From positions 1 through 61,742 of the forward strand of contig JAURLI010000053.1 of the NCBI GenBank assembly GCA_030831315.1: 61,742 bases of DNA. The letters run 5' to 3'. Under the pieces are notes generated by a model that did not search any database, was not told where the DNA came from, and saw only the letters and a program-made list of their open reading frames with translations. Origin of the DNA: Alphaproteobacteria bacterium (GTDB taxonomy: Bacteria; Pseudomonadota; Alphaproteobacteria; SMXQ01). Shown piece by piece: positions 8,700 to 18,359 of this stretch. Position 1 is the first letter of the stretch. Every line of letters starts with the position of its first letter. A program made the position numbers and the translations under genes.

Positions 8700-9659
8700 C
8701 TAGCGGGCGGGCTTCAGTCTCTTGCCGAGTTTTTCCAGCATGTCGCGTGTCATCGCCGCCATGTCCCATTGCGGCCGCCAGCCCCATTCCTCGCGGGCGG
8801 CGCTGTCGTCCATGCATCGCGGCCAGCTGTCTGCGATTGCCTGACGCACGGGGTCCACGTCGTAGTCTATGGTGAAACCGGGAACATGTTTTTTGATTTC
8901 GGTGGCGAGTTCCGTCGGCGTGAAGTTCATCGCCGCGACGTTGAAGGCGTTGCGATGACGCAGGCGGGCAGGGTCGGCTTCCATCACCTCGATCATGGCG
9001 CAGACGGCATCGGGCATGTACATCATGTCGAGGCGCGTATCGGCGGAGAGGAAACAGGTATATCGGCCGTAGCGGATCGCCCGGTAGAAGATGTCCACCG
9101 CGTAATCGGTGGTGCCACCGCCGGGCTTGGCGACATGGGAGATGAGCCCGGGCAGGCGAAGCCCACGGGCATCGACGCCGAAGCGGAGCGCGTAGTAATC
9201 GCACAGCAGCTCGCTTGCCACCTTGGTGACGCCGTAAATCGTGGTCGGGCGCTGGATGGTGTCCTGCGGCGTGCCGTCGCGCGGCGTCGTCGGCCCGAAG
9301 GCGCCGATGGAGCTTGGCAGGAACACGGCGGCACCGTTCTGACGGGCGACCTCGAGCACGCGATAGAGACCGCCCATGTTGAGATCCCACGCGGCCTGCG
9401 GCTTTTCCTCGGCCACGGCGGAAAGCAGCGCCGCCATGTGGTAGATCTTCGTCACATCGTGGCGGCGCATGACCTCGGAGATGGCGCTCATGCGCGTGCA
9501 ATCGAGGATTTCGAAGGGGCCTTCGGAGATCACCTCTCCGGCGCGCGGCAGACGGATATCGGACGCGACGACATGGCCTTCGCCGTAATGGGCGCGGAGC
9601 GCCGGCACCAGTTCGGAGCCGATCTGGCCGAGCGCCCCGGTGACGAGGATGTTACCCAT
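8700..9659 (-). CDS. tdh: L-threonine 3-dehydrogenase, SDR/epimerase type
   Basis: A 319-residue extended SDR with the NAD motif TGALGQIG (G8, G11, G14) and the active-site Y142-GVT-K146. The stretch HVAKPGGGTTDYAVDIFY is the signature of the UDP-galactose-epimerase-like threonine dehydrogenases, which differ from the zinc MDR enzyme of E. coli. The product, 2-amino-3-ketobutyrate, is the substrate of the enzyme encoded 16 bases downstream. It starts 22 bases after the ArsC/YffB-like gene, so the three leftward genes are probably one operon. Confidence 0.9.
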   Translation of the reverse strand: MGNILVTGALGQIGSELVPALRAHYGEGHVVASDIRLPRAGEVISEGPFEILDCTRMSAISEVMRRHDVTKIYHMAALLSAVAEEKPQAAWDLNMGGLYRVLEVARQNGAAVFLPSSIGAFGPTTPRDGTPQDTIQRPTTIYGVTKVASELLCDYYALRFGVDARGLRLPGLISHVAKPGGGTTDYAVDIFYRAIRYGRYTCFLSADTRLDMMYMPDAVCAMIEVMEADPARLRHRNAFNVAAMNFTPTELATEIKKHVPGFTIDYDVDPVRQAIADSWPRCMDDSAAREEWGWRPQWDMAAMTRDMLEKLGKRLKPAR

Positions 9660-9681
9660 GTTCGCCTCCCTTCGGGGGCTG

Positions 9682-10035
9682 TCAGCCGCCGACCTTTTCG
9701 AGGGCTGCCTTCACCTTTGCATCGAAGCCGATCAGCAGCACGCCTTTCGCCTCGATGACCGGGCGCTTGATCAGCGTCGGTTCCTTCAGCGCCAGCGCCG
9801 CCGCCGATTTCGCATCGAGCCCTTCGCGGGTCTTTTCCGGTATGCCGCGCCACGTGGTCGAACGCCGGTTGATCACGGTTTCCCAGCCCAGCGCTGAAAT
9901 CCACGACGATACTTTCTTCGCGTCGATGCCGTCGGCGCGCAGGTCGTGGAAACGGTGTGCGAGGCTTTTCTGCGCCAGCCACTTCAACGCGGCCCGGCAG
10001 GTGTCGCAGGTCTTGATGCCGTAAAGCGTGATCAT
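9682..10035 (-). CDS. ArsC/Spx/YffB-family thioredoxin-fold protein
   Basis: A 117-residue thioredoxin-fold protein. It begins MITLYGIKTCDTCRAALKWL, with a C-x-x-C (CDTC) near residues 10-13, and carries LIKRPVIEAKG, the RP motif of the ArsC/YffB family. Length and the CxxC fit the YffB subgroup better than true arsenate reductases, which have one N-terminal catalytic Cys. There is no ars context. It is first in a leftward run with the threonine-degradation genes; a link in function is not evident. Confidence 0.85.
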   Translation of the reverse strand: MITLYGIKTCDTCRAALKWLAQKSLAHRFHDLRADGIDAKKVSSWISALGWETVINRRSTTWRGIPEKTREGLDAKSAAALALKEPTLIKRPVIEAKGVLLIGFDAKVKAALEKVGG

Positions 10036-10122
10036 GTCATTGGCCCTCCCGTGGGCCGGCTTTCATTGTAGCCGGGTCGGCGGGGCGAGGCTACGATGGC
10101 CGCCGGTTCTCCGGGAAACATC

Positions 10123-10932
10123 ATGGCTTTTGACCTGCATGCCTATTTCGAACGTATCGGTTACGGCGGTCCCGCCCGCGCCGACGAGGCAACGCTGCGG
10201 GCCGTGCATGAGGCCCAGGCAGCGGCCATTCCGTTCGAAAACATCGACGTCCTGCTTGGGCGCCAGCTTGATCTTTCGCCGGAAGGAATTGCGCGCAAAC
10301 TGGTGACGGCCAAGCGCGGGGGTTACTGCTACGAGCAGAACCTTCTGTTGCTGGCGGCACTCAGGGCCATCGGTTTCGAGGTAACGGCGCTGGCCGCCCG
10401 CGTGCGCATGAGCTACGGCGGGCCGCGCCCGCGCACCCACGCGCTGCTGCGGGTAAAGGCGGGTGGTGCCGACTGGATCGCCGACACGGGCTTCGGCCTG
10501 TCGGGGCTGCTCGAGCCTGTCCCCCTGCGCGCCGGTGCGGAGGTTTCCCTGCCGCTGGTGTCGTTCCGCGTCGTTGATGAGGATGGTCTTTTTTTGATGC
10601 AGGCGCGTAAAGATGGCGGGGATTGGGAAAACCTCTACGTCTTTTCCTTGGAGCCGCAGCAGGAAGTCGATTTCGTGATGGCCAATCATTTCACCGCGAC
10701 CTGGCCGCGCTCGCCCTTCATCCGTTCGCTGATCGTCGGGCGCGTAACGCGGGACCGGCGCCTCATGCTGGTCGATCGCGATTTCAGCGAGACCACCGCA
10801 GCGGGAACCGCGCGGCGCGAAATCGGGGCAGCGGAAGAGTTGTTTTCGGCCATCGAGCGCGATTTCGGCCTTGCCGTCGATGATCCGGCAATCGCCGAGC
10901 GCGCCTTTGCCGAAAAAGAAAGCTGGGGTTGA
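10123..10932 (+). CDS. nat: Arylamine N-acetyltransferase
   Basis: A 269-residue acetyl-CoA:arylamine N-acetyltransferase. From ATG 10123 the catalytic triad falls at C69 (RGGYCYEQN), H106 (RTHALL) and D121 (DTGFG), within one residue of the numbering of well-studied bacterial NATs. This supports that start over TTG or ATG codons about nine residues earlier. The enzyme detoxifies aromatic amines and hydrazines, and in some actinobacteria has metabolic roles. Its stop overlaps the start region of the next gene, so the two are probably coupled. Confidence 0.92.
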   Translation: MAFDLHAYFERIGYGGPARADEATLRAVHEAQAAAIPFENIDVLLGRQLDLSPEGIARKLVTAKRGGYCYEQNLLLLAALRAIGFEVTALAARVRMSYGGPRPRTHALLRVKAGGADWIADTGFGLSGLLEPVPLRAGAEVSLPLVSFRVVDEDGLFLMQARKDGGDWENLYVFSLEPQQEVDFVMANHFTATWPRSPFIRSLIVGRVTRDRRLMLVDRDFSETTAAGTARREIGAAEELFSAIERDFGLAVDDPAIAERAFAEKESWG

Positions 10933-10937
10933 TCGCC

Positions 10938-12038
10938 ATGGCCGGGCACCGCATAGAAAAGATCGAACTTTTCCCCGTGCGGATTCCCTATCCGCGTCCG
11001 ATGCAATGGGCGTCGCTGTCCGAGACCGCCGCCGATTACATGATCCTGCGGCTGACCACCGACACGGGGCTGTCGGGCATCGCCGAAGGCACGGTCAAGA
11101 CGACATGGAACGGCACGACGTTGCGTTCGCTTGCCGTCGTGTTCGAGGAATTGTTCGAGGGGAACCTGAAGGGCCTCGACGTCGATGATGAAAAAGCCAT
11201 CGGCGCCCTGTGGCGTCCCAAGGAACACAGCCTGGCCAAGGCGATGATCGACGTTGCCCTGTGGGATATCCGCTCGCAGGCGGCGGGGCGCGCCCTGTGG
11301 CGCATCTGGGACGGCGCGCCCGAAGCAGCCGTGTCCTGGGTCGTGACCCGCCAGGCGCCGGCCAAGATGGCGGGCGAGGCGGCCGACGTGGTCGGGCGTT
11401 ACGGCTTTGGCACGCTCAAGGTCAAGGGCGGGCAGGGCATCGAAACCGACGTTGCGGCGCTTGGCGAAATCCGCGCCGCCGTGGGCGATGGCGTGCGCAT
11501 CTATGTCGATCCCAACCAGGCTTACGATACCGCAGAGACCCCCGGCTATTGCCGCAGGCTTGCCGATCTCGGCGTCATCATGGTGGAAGATCCCTGTCCC
11601 TATCTGCCTGACGCCGCGTTCACCCGCCTTCAGGAGACCTGCGTCCTGCCGCTCTTGGTGGATGGCACCTGCCGCGATTTTGCCGCGGCCAGCCTTTATG
11701 TCGAACGCGGGGCGCGGGCACTCAATCTCAAGCTTCTGAAAGCGCGCGGCTACAGCGAGAACTGGCGCATCGTCCGCCATGCGACGGAACGCGGGGTCGA
11801 CGTCAACATCGGCCTGTTCGGGGAAAGCTCGCTCGGTGCGCTCGCTGCCTTGCAGATTTCGGCGGCGCTGCCCAAGGGGCGCTACAACCTGCCCTCCGAA
11901 GCGACCCTGTTCCTGCTGCTGCCCGATGAATTCGTCCATCAGCCGCTTGCGATCGAGGGTGGCCGCATTCGCCTGCCGGATCGTCCCGGTTTTGGCTGGA
12001 TGGTCGATTGGGACAAGGTCCGGCGTCTCGCCCCTTGA
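10938..12038 (+). CDS. Mandelate racemase/muconate lactonizing enzyme-like protein
   Basis: A 366-residue enolase-superfamily protein. The catalytic K-x-K is K161/K163 (LKVKGG) and metal ligands are D191 (VDPNQ), E217 (MVEDP) and D242 (LLVDGT), the MLE-subgroup layout. ATG 10938 follows a GGGG nine bases upstream. A TTG at 10929 overlapping the previous stop is the alternative. Likely reactions are racemisation, cycloisomerisation or dehydration of a carboxylate. It may work with the acyl-CoA synthetase 68 bases downstream, but the substrate is unknown. Confidence 0.87.
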   Translation: MAGHRIEKIELFPVRIPYPRPMQWASLSETAADYMILRLTTDTGLSGIAEGTVKTTWNGTTLRSLAVVFEELFEGNLKGLDVDDEKAIGALWRPKEHSLAKAMIDVALWDIRSQAAGRALWRIWDGAPEAAVSWVVTRQAPAKMAGEAADVVGRYGFGTLKVKGGQGIETDVAALGEIRAAVGDGVRIYVDPNQAYDTAETPGYCRRLADLGVIMVEDPCPYLPDAAFTRLQETCVLPLLVDGTCRDFAAASLYVERGARALNLKLLKARGYSENWRIVRHATERGVDVNIGLFGESSLGALAALQISAALPKGRYNLPSEATLFLLLPDEFVHQPLAIEGGRIRLPDRPGFGWMVDWDKVRRLAP

Positions 12039-12106
12039 GCGGAGACGTTGTCGCACCGCCCCAAGCCCCCTTATGATGGCGGGAATAATAAAGGGGAGGA
12101 CGTGTT

Positions 12107-14281
12107 TTGGCCGCCAGTCAGGATTTTCAGGACAGCATTCGCAAGGTGGGCGCACTTCTGGCGCCGCGCAACGTGGTGATCGTCGGCGCGTCCGACAAGC
12201 CCGGCAACTGGACGCCGCGCGTCCATCGCAATCTGGGGCGTTACGGCTTCAAGGGCGGCATCTATCCCCTCAACCCCGGCCGCGACGAGGTCTGGGGCGA
12301 GACCTGCTACCGCGACTTCGCCTCGCTCCCCGAAAAGCCCGATCACCTGGTTCTGCTGGTGCCCGCCAAGATGGTTCCCGATGTGCTGCGCGACGGTGCG
12401 GCGGCGGGTGCGCGTAGCGCCACGGTGATGACATCTGGTTTCGAGGAAACGGGGGACGAAAAGGGCCGCGCTTTGGGGCGCGAATTGCGCAAGGCCATTG
12501 CGGAAACGGGGCTCGCCATTTCGGGGCCCAACTGCATGGGCAACATGACGGCGTCCCATTCCTTCGTTACCAACCCCGATGACCGCCCCCAGAACGTGAC
12601 ACCGGGGCAGGTCGCCATCATCGGCCAGTCGGGCGGCATCGCCACCGCGATCAAGCGCACGCTGGAAGAACGCGGCATCGTCGCGGGAACGCTGATCACC
12701 AGCGGCAACGAAGCCGGCCTGAACATGGCCGACTACATTCATTACTTCGCCGCGGATCCCGATACGAAGGTCATCGTCTGTTACCTCGAATCCGTCCGCG
12801 ACCGCGAAAAGTTTCTTGCGGGTTGTCGTGCAGCACGGGCGGCGGGCAAGGCGGTGGTGGTGGCGAAACTCGGTACTTCCCAGGCGGGAAGGGCGGCGGC
12901 GCTCGCCCATACCGGGGCGCTCGCCGGATCGGCTGCCGCCTTCGATGCCGTCGCCGGGGCGGCGGGGGCCATCCGGGTCACCACCCTCGATGACGTGGTC
13001 GAGGTGGTCGAATATGTCATTCACGCGAAGATCCCCAAGGGACCCGGGGTGGGCGTCATTACCCTGTCGGGGGGCTTGCGCGGTCTTCTGATCGACGCGG
13101 CGGAGCGCAACGGCGTCCGTTTTGCCGAGATCAGCGACGATACACGCGCCAAGCTTCAGGCCTTCATGGGCGCGGGCAGTGTCGTCGGCAATCCGCTCGA
13201 TGGCGGCTACGCCGTGCTGTCGAGCCAGGAAAACTACCTGAAGTCGATCGAGATCATGCTGGCCGATCCGTCCATAGATATCCTGCTGATGCAGGAAGAA
13301 CTGCCGCGCGAGGCGGGATCGGCGCGGAAAGAGTCCAATCTCCGCGCTTCGGAAAAGCTCGCCGCGGCGGCGGGCAAGCCGATCTGCTACGTGTCGATGA
13401 TTTCCTACGGGCTTACCGATTACGCACGCGACATTCATGCGGAATTGCCGCACCTGCCGTTCCTGCAGGAAGCGGACAAGGCCATGCGCGCGGTGCGCGC
13501 GATCACCGCCCATGCGACCGCTTCGGCGCCGCAGGGGACATCCGAAGCGATTCCGGTGGCGGCGCGGTCCATCGTCGAGTCCTTGCGCGACAGGGCGGCG
13601 CGGGCGAGCGAACCCGTGACGCTGAGCGAGCCCGAATCGAAAGCCCTGATTGCCGCCTATGGCATTCCGGTGGCCCGCGACGAAGTCGCCGCCGATGCCG
13701 AGGCCGCCGTGGCCGCGGCGGACCGCATCGGTTATCCCGTCGTTCTCAAGGCGGTTTCAGCCGACCTGCCGCACAAGACCGAAGCCGGCGCCGTGCTCGT
13801 CGGCCTGAAGGACGCCGCCGCGGTGCGCGAGGGCTTCGCGCGAATCCTCGCCAATGTCGCCAGGGCGAAACCGAGCCTGAAACTCGATGGCGTCATGGTG
13901 GCGGAGATGGTCTCGGGCGGCATTGAGCTGGCGCTCGGCATCGCCAACGATCCCGAAGTCGGCCCCGTCGTCATGTTCGGCGGCGGCGGCACGGCGCTGG
14001 AGCTTTACGGCGACGTCGCCTTTGCCGATCCCGGCCTTGACGCTGCCCGTGCCCGGGCGCTGATCGACCGCACCAAGGCCGCGAAACTTCTCGACGGCTG
14101 GCGCCGCCAGCCCGCCCATGACAGGGCGGCGGTAGAGGCGGCGCTAGTGGCGCTGGGCCGCCTTGCCCGCGACATGGGCGATTGTCTCGCAGCCATCGAC
14201 GTCAACCCGTTCGTTGCCCGCGGTCAGGGACAAGGTGGTGCCGCCCTCGATGCGCTGGTGGTGCTGCGTCCCGGGGCTTAG
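12107..14281 (+). CDS. ADP-forming acetate/acyl-CoA ligase, fused alpha-beta type
   Basis: A 724-residue NDP-forming acyl-CoA synthetase. Domains in order are the CoA-binding Rossmann domain (about 15-140, VVIVGASDKPGNW), two succinyl-CoA-ligase-like domains (about 150-460) with the phospho-histidine H268 in LAHTGALAG, and a C-terminal ATP-grasp domain (about 500-724). The TTG start at 12107 is well supported by AAGGGGAGGA six bases upstream. The enzyme interconverts acid plus CoA plus ATP with acyl-CoA plus ADP plus phosphate. Bacterial members act on acetate, phenylacetate, pimelate or sulfo-acids. It probably ends a pathway fed by the enolase-superfamily enzyme upstream. Confidence 0.9.
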   Translation: MAASQDFQDSIRKVGALLAPRNVVIVGASDKPGNWTPRVHRNLGRYGFKGGIYPLNPGRDEVWGETCYRDFASLPEKPDHLVLLVPAKMVPDVLRDGAAAGARSATVMTSGFEETGDEKGRALGRELRKAIAETGLAISGPNCMGNMTASHSFVTNPDDRPQNVTPGQVAIIGQSGGIATAIKRTLEERGIVAGTLITSGNEAGLNMADYIHYFAADPDTKVIVCYLESVRDREKFLAGCRAARAAGKAVVVAKLGTSQAGRAAALAHTGALAGSAAAFDAVAGAAGAIRVTTLDDVVEVVEYVIHAKIPKGPGVGVITLSGGLRGLLIDAAERNGVRFAEISDDTRAKLQAFMGAGSVVGNPLDGGYAVLSSQENYLKSIEIMLADPSIDILLMQEELPREAGSARKESNLRASEKLAAAAGKPICYVSMISYGLTDYARDIHAELPHLPFLQEADKAMRAVRAITAHATASAPQGTSEAIPVAARSIVESLRDRAARASEPVTLSEPESKALIAAYGIPVARDEVAADAEAAVAAADRIGYPVVLKAVSADLPHKTEAGAVLVGLKDAAAVREGFARILANVARAKPSLKLDGVMVAEMVSGGIELALGIANDPEVGPVVMFGGGGTALELYGDVAFADPGLDAARARALIDRTKAAKLLDGWRRQPAHDRAAVEAALVALGRLARDMGDCLAAIDVNPFVARGQGQGGAALDALVVLRPGA

Positions 14282-14359
14282 GGGCGAGGCTTTACGGGGC
14301 GCTTCCGGGGAGCTATAGCAACGCCACCCTCTTTGCCCCCTGAAAGGGACCGCCTGCCC

Positions 14360-15541
14360 ATGAAAACGATCCGCCTCAAGCCCGGAAAGGACCGCGCGCT
14401 CCTGCGCCGCCATCCCTGGGTGTTTTCCGGCTCGATCATGTCGGGTGGTGGGGATCGTGGCGAAACCGTGCGGGTCGAAGCCGACGATGGACGCTTCCTC
14501 GCCTGGGGTGCCTTCAGCCCGACATCGCAGATCAGGGTGCGCGCCTGGTCTTTTGACGAGGCCGAGCGCATCGACGATGCCTTTTTCGCCCGCCGCATTG
14601 CCGAAGCCATTTCCTACCGCGGCCGCCTCGCCATCGAGTCCGATGCCTGCCGCCTGATCCACGGTGAAGCAGACGGGTTGCCCGGGCTGATCGTCGATCG
14701 CTACGGCGATGTCCTTGTCGCGCAGTTTCTTTCCGCCGGTGCGGACCGCTGGCGCGAGACGATCTGCAAGGCCCTCGCCGAGGCGACGGGCATTTCACGT
14801 ATCCACGAGCGTTCCGATTCCAATACCCGCCAGCTCGAGGGACTGGACGCCATTGTCGGCTGGATCACGGGCGCTGGTGCAAGCGAAGTCGAAATCCACG
14901 AGCACGGCTGGCGCTTCGTTGTCGACGTGGCGGAAGGCCACAAGACCGGTCATTACCTCGACCAGCGCGACAACCGCGCGATCTTCCGCGACTGGGTGAG
15001 GAATGCGGGCCTGCGGACGGTGCTCAACTGCCACGCCTATACCGGCGGTTTTGCCATCGCCGCGCTGGCTGGCGGTGCGGACCGCGTGATTTCGGTCGAT
15101 TCATCCAAGCCCGCGATTGCCCATGCCGAACGTCATGTGGCGCTCAATGGTTTTGAGTCGTCGAAGGCCGAGTTCCTGGCCGCCGACGTCAATGCCACGC
15201 TGCGCACGATGATCAAGGACGGCAAGACCTTCGATGCCATCGTTCTCGATCCGCCGAAATTCGCCGCCTCCGCGCATCATGTCGAGCGCGCGGCGCGCGC
15301 CTACAAGGACATCAACCGGCTCGCGCTCAAGCTGCTTAATCCCGGCGGTGTGCTGCTGACGTTTTCATGTTCGGGCGCGGTCAATGCCGACCTTTTCCAT
15401 AAAATCATCGCATCGGCCGGCATGGAATCGGGCGTGGATGGCTACATCGCGCTCCGTCTTGAAGCCGCGCCCGATCATCCGACCACCCTCGCGTTTCCCG
15501 AAGGTGAGTATCTCAAGGGCCTGCTCGTCGTCCGCCGTTAG
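14360..15541 (+). CDS. rlmI: RlmI-like 23S rRNA (cytosine-C5) methyltransferase
   Basis: A 393-residue SAM-dependent methyltransferase. It has an N-terminal PUA domain (about 1-70, RHPWVFSGSI), an intermediate domain, and a Rossmann methyltransferase domain with DQRDNR, the AYTGGF SAM loop, LDPPKFA and the nucleophile C337 in TFSCSG. This order and length match RlmI (m5C1962 of 23S rRNA). ATG 14360 is chosen because the PUA domain begins at once. It is a housekeeping gene with no clear link to its neighbours. Confidence 0.88.
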   Translation: MKTIRLKPGKDRALLRRHPWVFSGSIMSGGGDRGETVRVEADDGRFLAWGAFSPTSQIRVRAWSFDEAERIDDAFFARRIAEAISYRGRLAIESDACRLIHGEADGLPGLIVDRYGDVLVAQFLSAGADRWRETICKALAEATGISRIHERSDSNTRQLEGLDAIVGWITGAGASEVEIHEHGWRFVVDVAEGHKTGHYLDQRDNRAIFRDWVRNAGLRTVLNCHAYTGGFAIAALAGGADRVISVDSSKPAIAHAERHVALNGFESSKAEFLAADVNATLRTMIKDGKTFDAIVLDPPKFAASAHHVERAARAYKDINRLALKLLNPGGVLLTFSCSGAVNADLFHKIIASAGMESGVDGYIALRLEAAPDHPTTLAFPEGEYLKGLLVVRR

Positions 15542-15691
15542 GGAAAGTCACTTTTCGCTTTACGCAAGCGATTTGTGAAAATCGGCAAAACTCTTGGACA
15601 CAGGCTCCCGTATTTGGCTTAGAATTCACATCTTTCCGCGCCGGCGGCGAAAACAAGAAAAGCCGGGGGGTTGTCGTGAAGGGGGCCAGGA

Positions 15692-17671
15692 ATGTACGAA
15701 GGCGTTCTTGAAGGCCTCATGGGCATCCTGACATGGAAGTCCATGATGCTGATGGTTATTGGCGTCGGCATAGCCAGTTTTTTCGCAGCCGCGCCTGGTA
15801 TTGGCGGTCTGCTGCTTCTGTCGCTGCTGATGCCCTATGCCATCACCCTGACCCCGTATGAATTCATCGCCCTGATCATAGGGGCCGCGACCGTCGGCAA
15901 TACCGCCAATACGTTTACATCGGTCCTCGTGGGTGTGCCCGGCGGTTCGGGATCCCAGGCGACGGTGCTCGACGGCTATCCGATGGCCAAGAAGGGCGAG
16001 GCCAATCGCGCCTTCGGCGCGGCTTTTCTGGGATCCGCGGTCGGCGCCGTGATCGGCGCGGCGACGTTCATCCTGACCCTGCCGATTTTCACGCCGCTGG
16101 TACTGTCGCTGGGGTCGCCCGAATTCCTGATGCTGGTTCTCTGGGGCCTGTCGGCGGTGTCGGTTCTCGGCGGCAAGGAACCCATCAAGGGCCTGACCTG
16201 TGCCGTGATCGGCATGGGCATCGCCCTGATCGGGACGGACACGCGCACCGGTATCGAGCGTTTTACCTTCGGCACGGGCTACCTGGAATCGCCGATATCG
16301 GTTGTCATCATCGCCATGGGCATCTTCGCCATGCCCGAGATGTTCGAGTTGATGGTCAAGCGCACCCGCATCGCCGAGGTCCAGTCCCTCGGCAAAGGCC
16401 TCGTTGAAGGCATGAAGGATGTGTTCCGGCATTGGTGGCTGGTGGTGCGCTCCTCAATGGTCGGTGTGTGGGTCGGCATCCTGCCCGGGCTAGGTTCTTC
16501 GGTCGCCGACTGGTTCGCCTATGCCCATGCGGTGCAGACGGAAAAGAACCGCGAGAATTTCGGAAAGGGCGACGTGCGCGGCGTGCTGGCGCCGGAAAGC
16601 TCAAACAACGCGAAGGAAGGCGGCGACCTGATCCCGACGCTGCTGTTCGGCATTCCCGGCGGCAGCTCGATGGCGATCATCCTGATCGGCCTCTATGCGG
16701 TCGGCATCCAGACCGGGGAGGCGATGCTGACGACACAGCAGCCCTTCATGTTTGCGATGATATGGACGCTGGTCATCGCCAATTTCATGGCAACTGGACT
16801 GGCGCTGATTTTCGCACCGCAATTCTCGAAGGCCTGCACGGTCGCTTATTACTATCTGGTGCCGGCGATTTTGATGTTCTGCCTGGTGGGCGCATTCTCG
16901 GTCAATCTCGACCTTCCAGATATCTATACCTTCGTTGTGTTCACCATCATCGGCATCGTCCTCAAGCGCTACGGCTGGCCGCGCCCGCCATTGCTTGTCG
17001 CCGTGGTTCTGGGGCCGCAGGTGCAACAGTATCTTTGGCTTTCGGTGGATCGCTACGGCCTTGAATGGTTGGGCCACCGCGGCGTCATCCTGCTGTTGCT
17101 GCTGATCATCGCCACCATCGCCTGGCCGATCTACCGCCAGCGCAAATCGCGCCAGAAGGCGATGGATATGGATCTTGTCCACGAGGTTCGCCGCCCGATG
17201 GAAAAGGGCAGCATGACCGTTGCCCTTGGTCTTGCGGTGATTTTTGGCTTGATGATGTGGCAGGGGACGCACTGGCCCCTCAGGGCTTCGATCGCTGTCT
17301 ATTTCGTGGGAATCCTGGGCCTGATGCTGGTGGCGATGCAGGTGACCCGCGATGCCATAACTCTTGCGAGTATCAGGCGGGGCGAGGGCGAGGCGGTCGT
17401 ACCCTATACGGGCGAGGAGCGTCACCGCGAATTGGTCGCGGCACTTTGGGTGGCGGGACTGGTCGGTTCGGTTCTTCTTGTCGGCTTTCACCTGACCTTT
17501 TTGGTGTTCCCGCTGTTGTACGCCTGGGCGCATGGCGGCAACTGGCGGCAGGCATTGTGGACGGCCTTCGGCGGCACGGCGCTGATCGTCTTCGTGTTCG
17601 ACTATATGTACAATGCAATCTGGCCGAAGCCGCCACTGACGGGTTGGCTGTATACCGCCTTAGGCATGTAA
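15692..17671 (+). CDS. tctA: Fused TctA-TctB permease of a tripartite tricarboxylate transporter
   Basis: A 659-residue integral membrane protein. Residues 1 to about 490 are TctA, with AAAPGIGGLLLLSLLMPY near residue 30, NTANTFTSVLVGVPGG and LDGYPMAKKGEANRAF, and many hydrophobic helices. TctA is normally about 500 residues. The remaining 160 or so (about 500-659) form about four more helices resembling the small subunit TctB. No separate tctB or tctC is adjacent. It would carry organic acids by ion-coupled transport together with TctC-type binding proteins, of which three are encoded elsewhere in the window. The start follows AAGGGGGCCAGG. Confidence 0.87.
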   Translation: MYEGVLEGLMGILTWKSMMLMVIGVGIASFFAAAPGIGGLLLLSLLMPYAITLTPYEFIALIIGAATVGNTANTFTSVLVGVPGGSGSQATVLDGYPMAKKGEANRAFGAAFLGSAVGAVIGAATFILTLPIFTPLVLSLGSPEFLMLVLWGLSAVSVLGGKEPIKGLTCAVIGMGIALIGTDTRTGIERFTFGTGYLESPISVVIIAMGIFAMPEMFELMVKRTRIAEVQSLGKGLVEGMKDVFRHWWLVVRSSMVGVWVGILPGLGSSVADWFAYAHAVQTEKNRENFGKGDVRGVLAPESSNNAKEGGDLIPTLLFGIPGGSSMAIILIGLYAVGIQTGEAMLTTQQPFMFAMIWTLVIANFMATGLALIFAPQFSKACTVAYYYLVPAILMFCLVGAFSVNLDLPDIYTFVVFTIIGIVLKRYGWPRPPLLVAVVLGPQVQQYLWLSVDRYGLEWLGHRGVILLLLLIIATIAWPIYRQRKSRQKAMDMDLVHEVRRPMEKGSMTVALGLAVIFGLMMWQGTHWPLRASIAVYFVGILGLMLVAMQVTRDAITLASIRRGEGEAVVPYTGEERHRELVAALWVAGLVGSVLLVGFHLTFLVFPLLYAWAHGGNWRQALWTAFGGTALIVFVFDYMYNAIWPKPPLTGWLYTALGM

Positions 17672-17789
17672 GACAAAATTACCTGCATGATCCATGGTTA
17701 TGGAAATTACCGGCTGGATTGCCGCAATTCGGTCATTATCCCGGAGCAGCGTGACCCCCTGACCTCATTGTTGCGTTCGGGGGAACATC

Positions 17790-18290
17790 TTGGCTTTTGT
17801 GATTCGTCAAATGCAGGCGGGCGACGCCGCTGATTACCGGGAACTCAGGCTCGAGGCATTGAAGAAATGCCCCGAAGCTTTTTCGTCCTCCATTGCCGAG
17901 GATGAGGGCTTGCCGCTTTCCCGTTATGAATCGGTCATCGTGACGAATTTCATTATCGGCGGTTTTCGAAACGGTAATCTGGAAGGCGTTATCGCGCTGT
18001 CGCGACCCAATTACGTGAAGGTGCAGCATCGCGCCTCCATCACCGGCATCTACGTGCGCGAAGCGGTGCGGGGAACGGGTCTGGCCGATGATCTGGTGAA
18101 GGCGGCGAAGAAACTCTCTGCCGATGGCGTCGAGGTTCTGCAGTTCCGCATTCCGAAAACGATCGAGAAGGCAGTCGCCCTGTGCAAGCGGTCGGGGTTC
18201 GAGGAGGTGGGGGTCGAGCCCCATGCCCTGCGTCTCGACGATGGACGCTATATTGACCAGGTCGTGATGTCCTGCGCCCTTGGCCGTTGA
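17790..18290 (+). CDS. GNAT-family N-acetyltransferase
   Basis: A 166-residue single-domain acetyltransferase. IRQMQAGDAADYRELRLEAL is the usual N-terminal helix, and ITGIYVREAVRGTGLADDL carries the acetyl-CoA loop (R-G-T-G). The start is TTG at 17790 behind GGGGGAA. The acceptor is unknown. The 118 bases separating it from the permease gene hold no clear terminator. Confidence 0.82.
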   Translation: MAFVIRQMQAGDAADYRELRLEALKKCPEAFSSSIAEDEGLPLSRYESVIVTNFIIGGFRNGNLEGVIALSRPNYVKVQHRASITGIYVREAVRGTGLADDLVKAAKKLSADGVEVLQFRIPKTIEKAVALCKRSGFEEVGVEPHALRLDDGRYIDQVVMSCALGR

Positions 18291-18359
18291 AAGCGGCGGT
18301 TTATCCCTTTTCCGTGGTCTGATAGCTTTTCCCGAATATCTGGGATTCGGGGGGATATC

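Noticed and set aside
15594-15625. TTGGAC...TAGAAT as a promoter for the TctA-TctB gene
   Set aside because: The spacer is 20 bases, too long for a confident sigma70 promoter.
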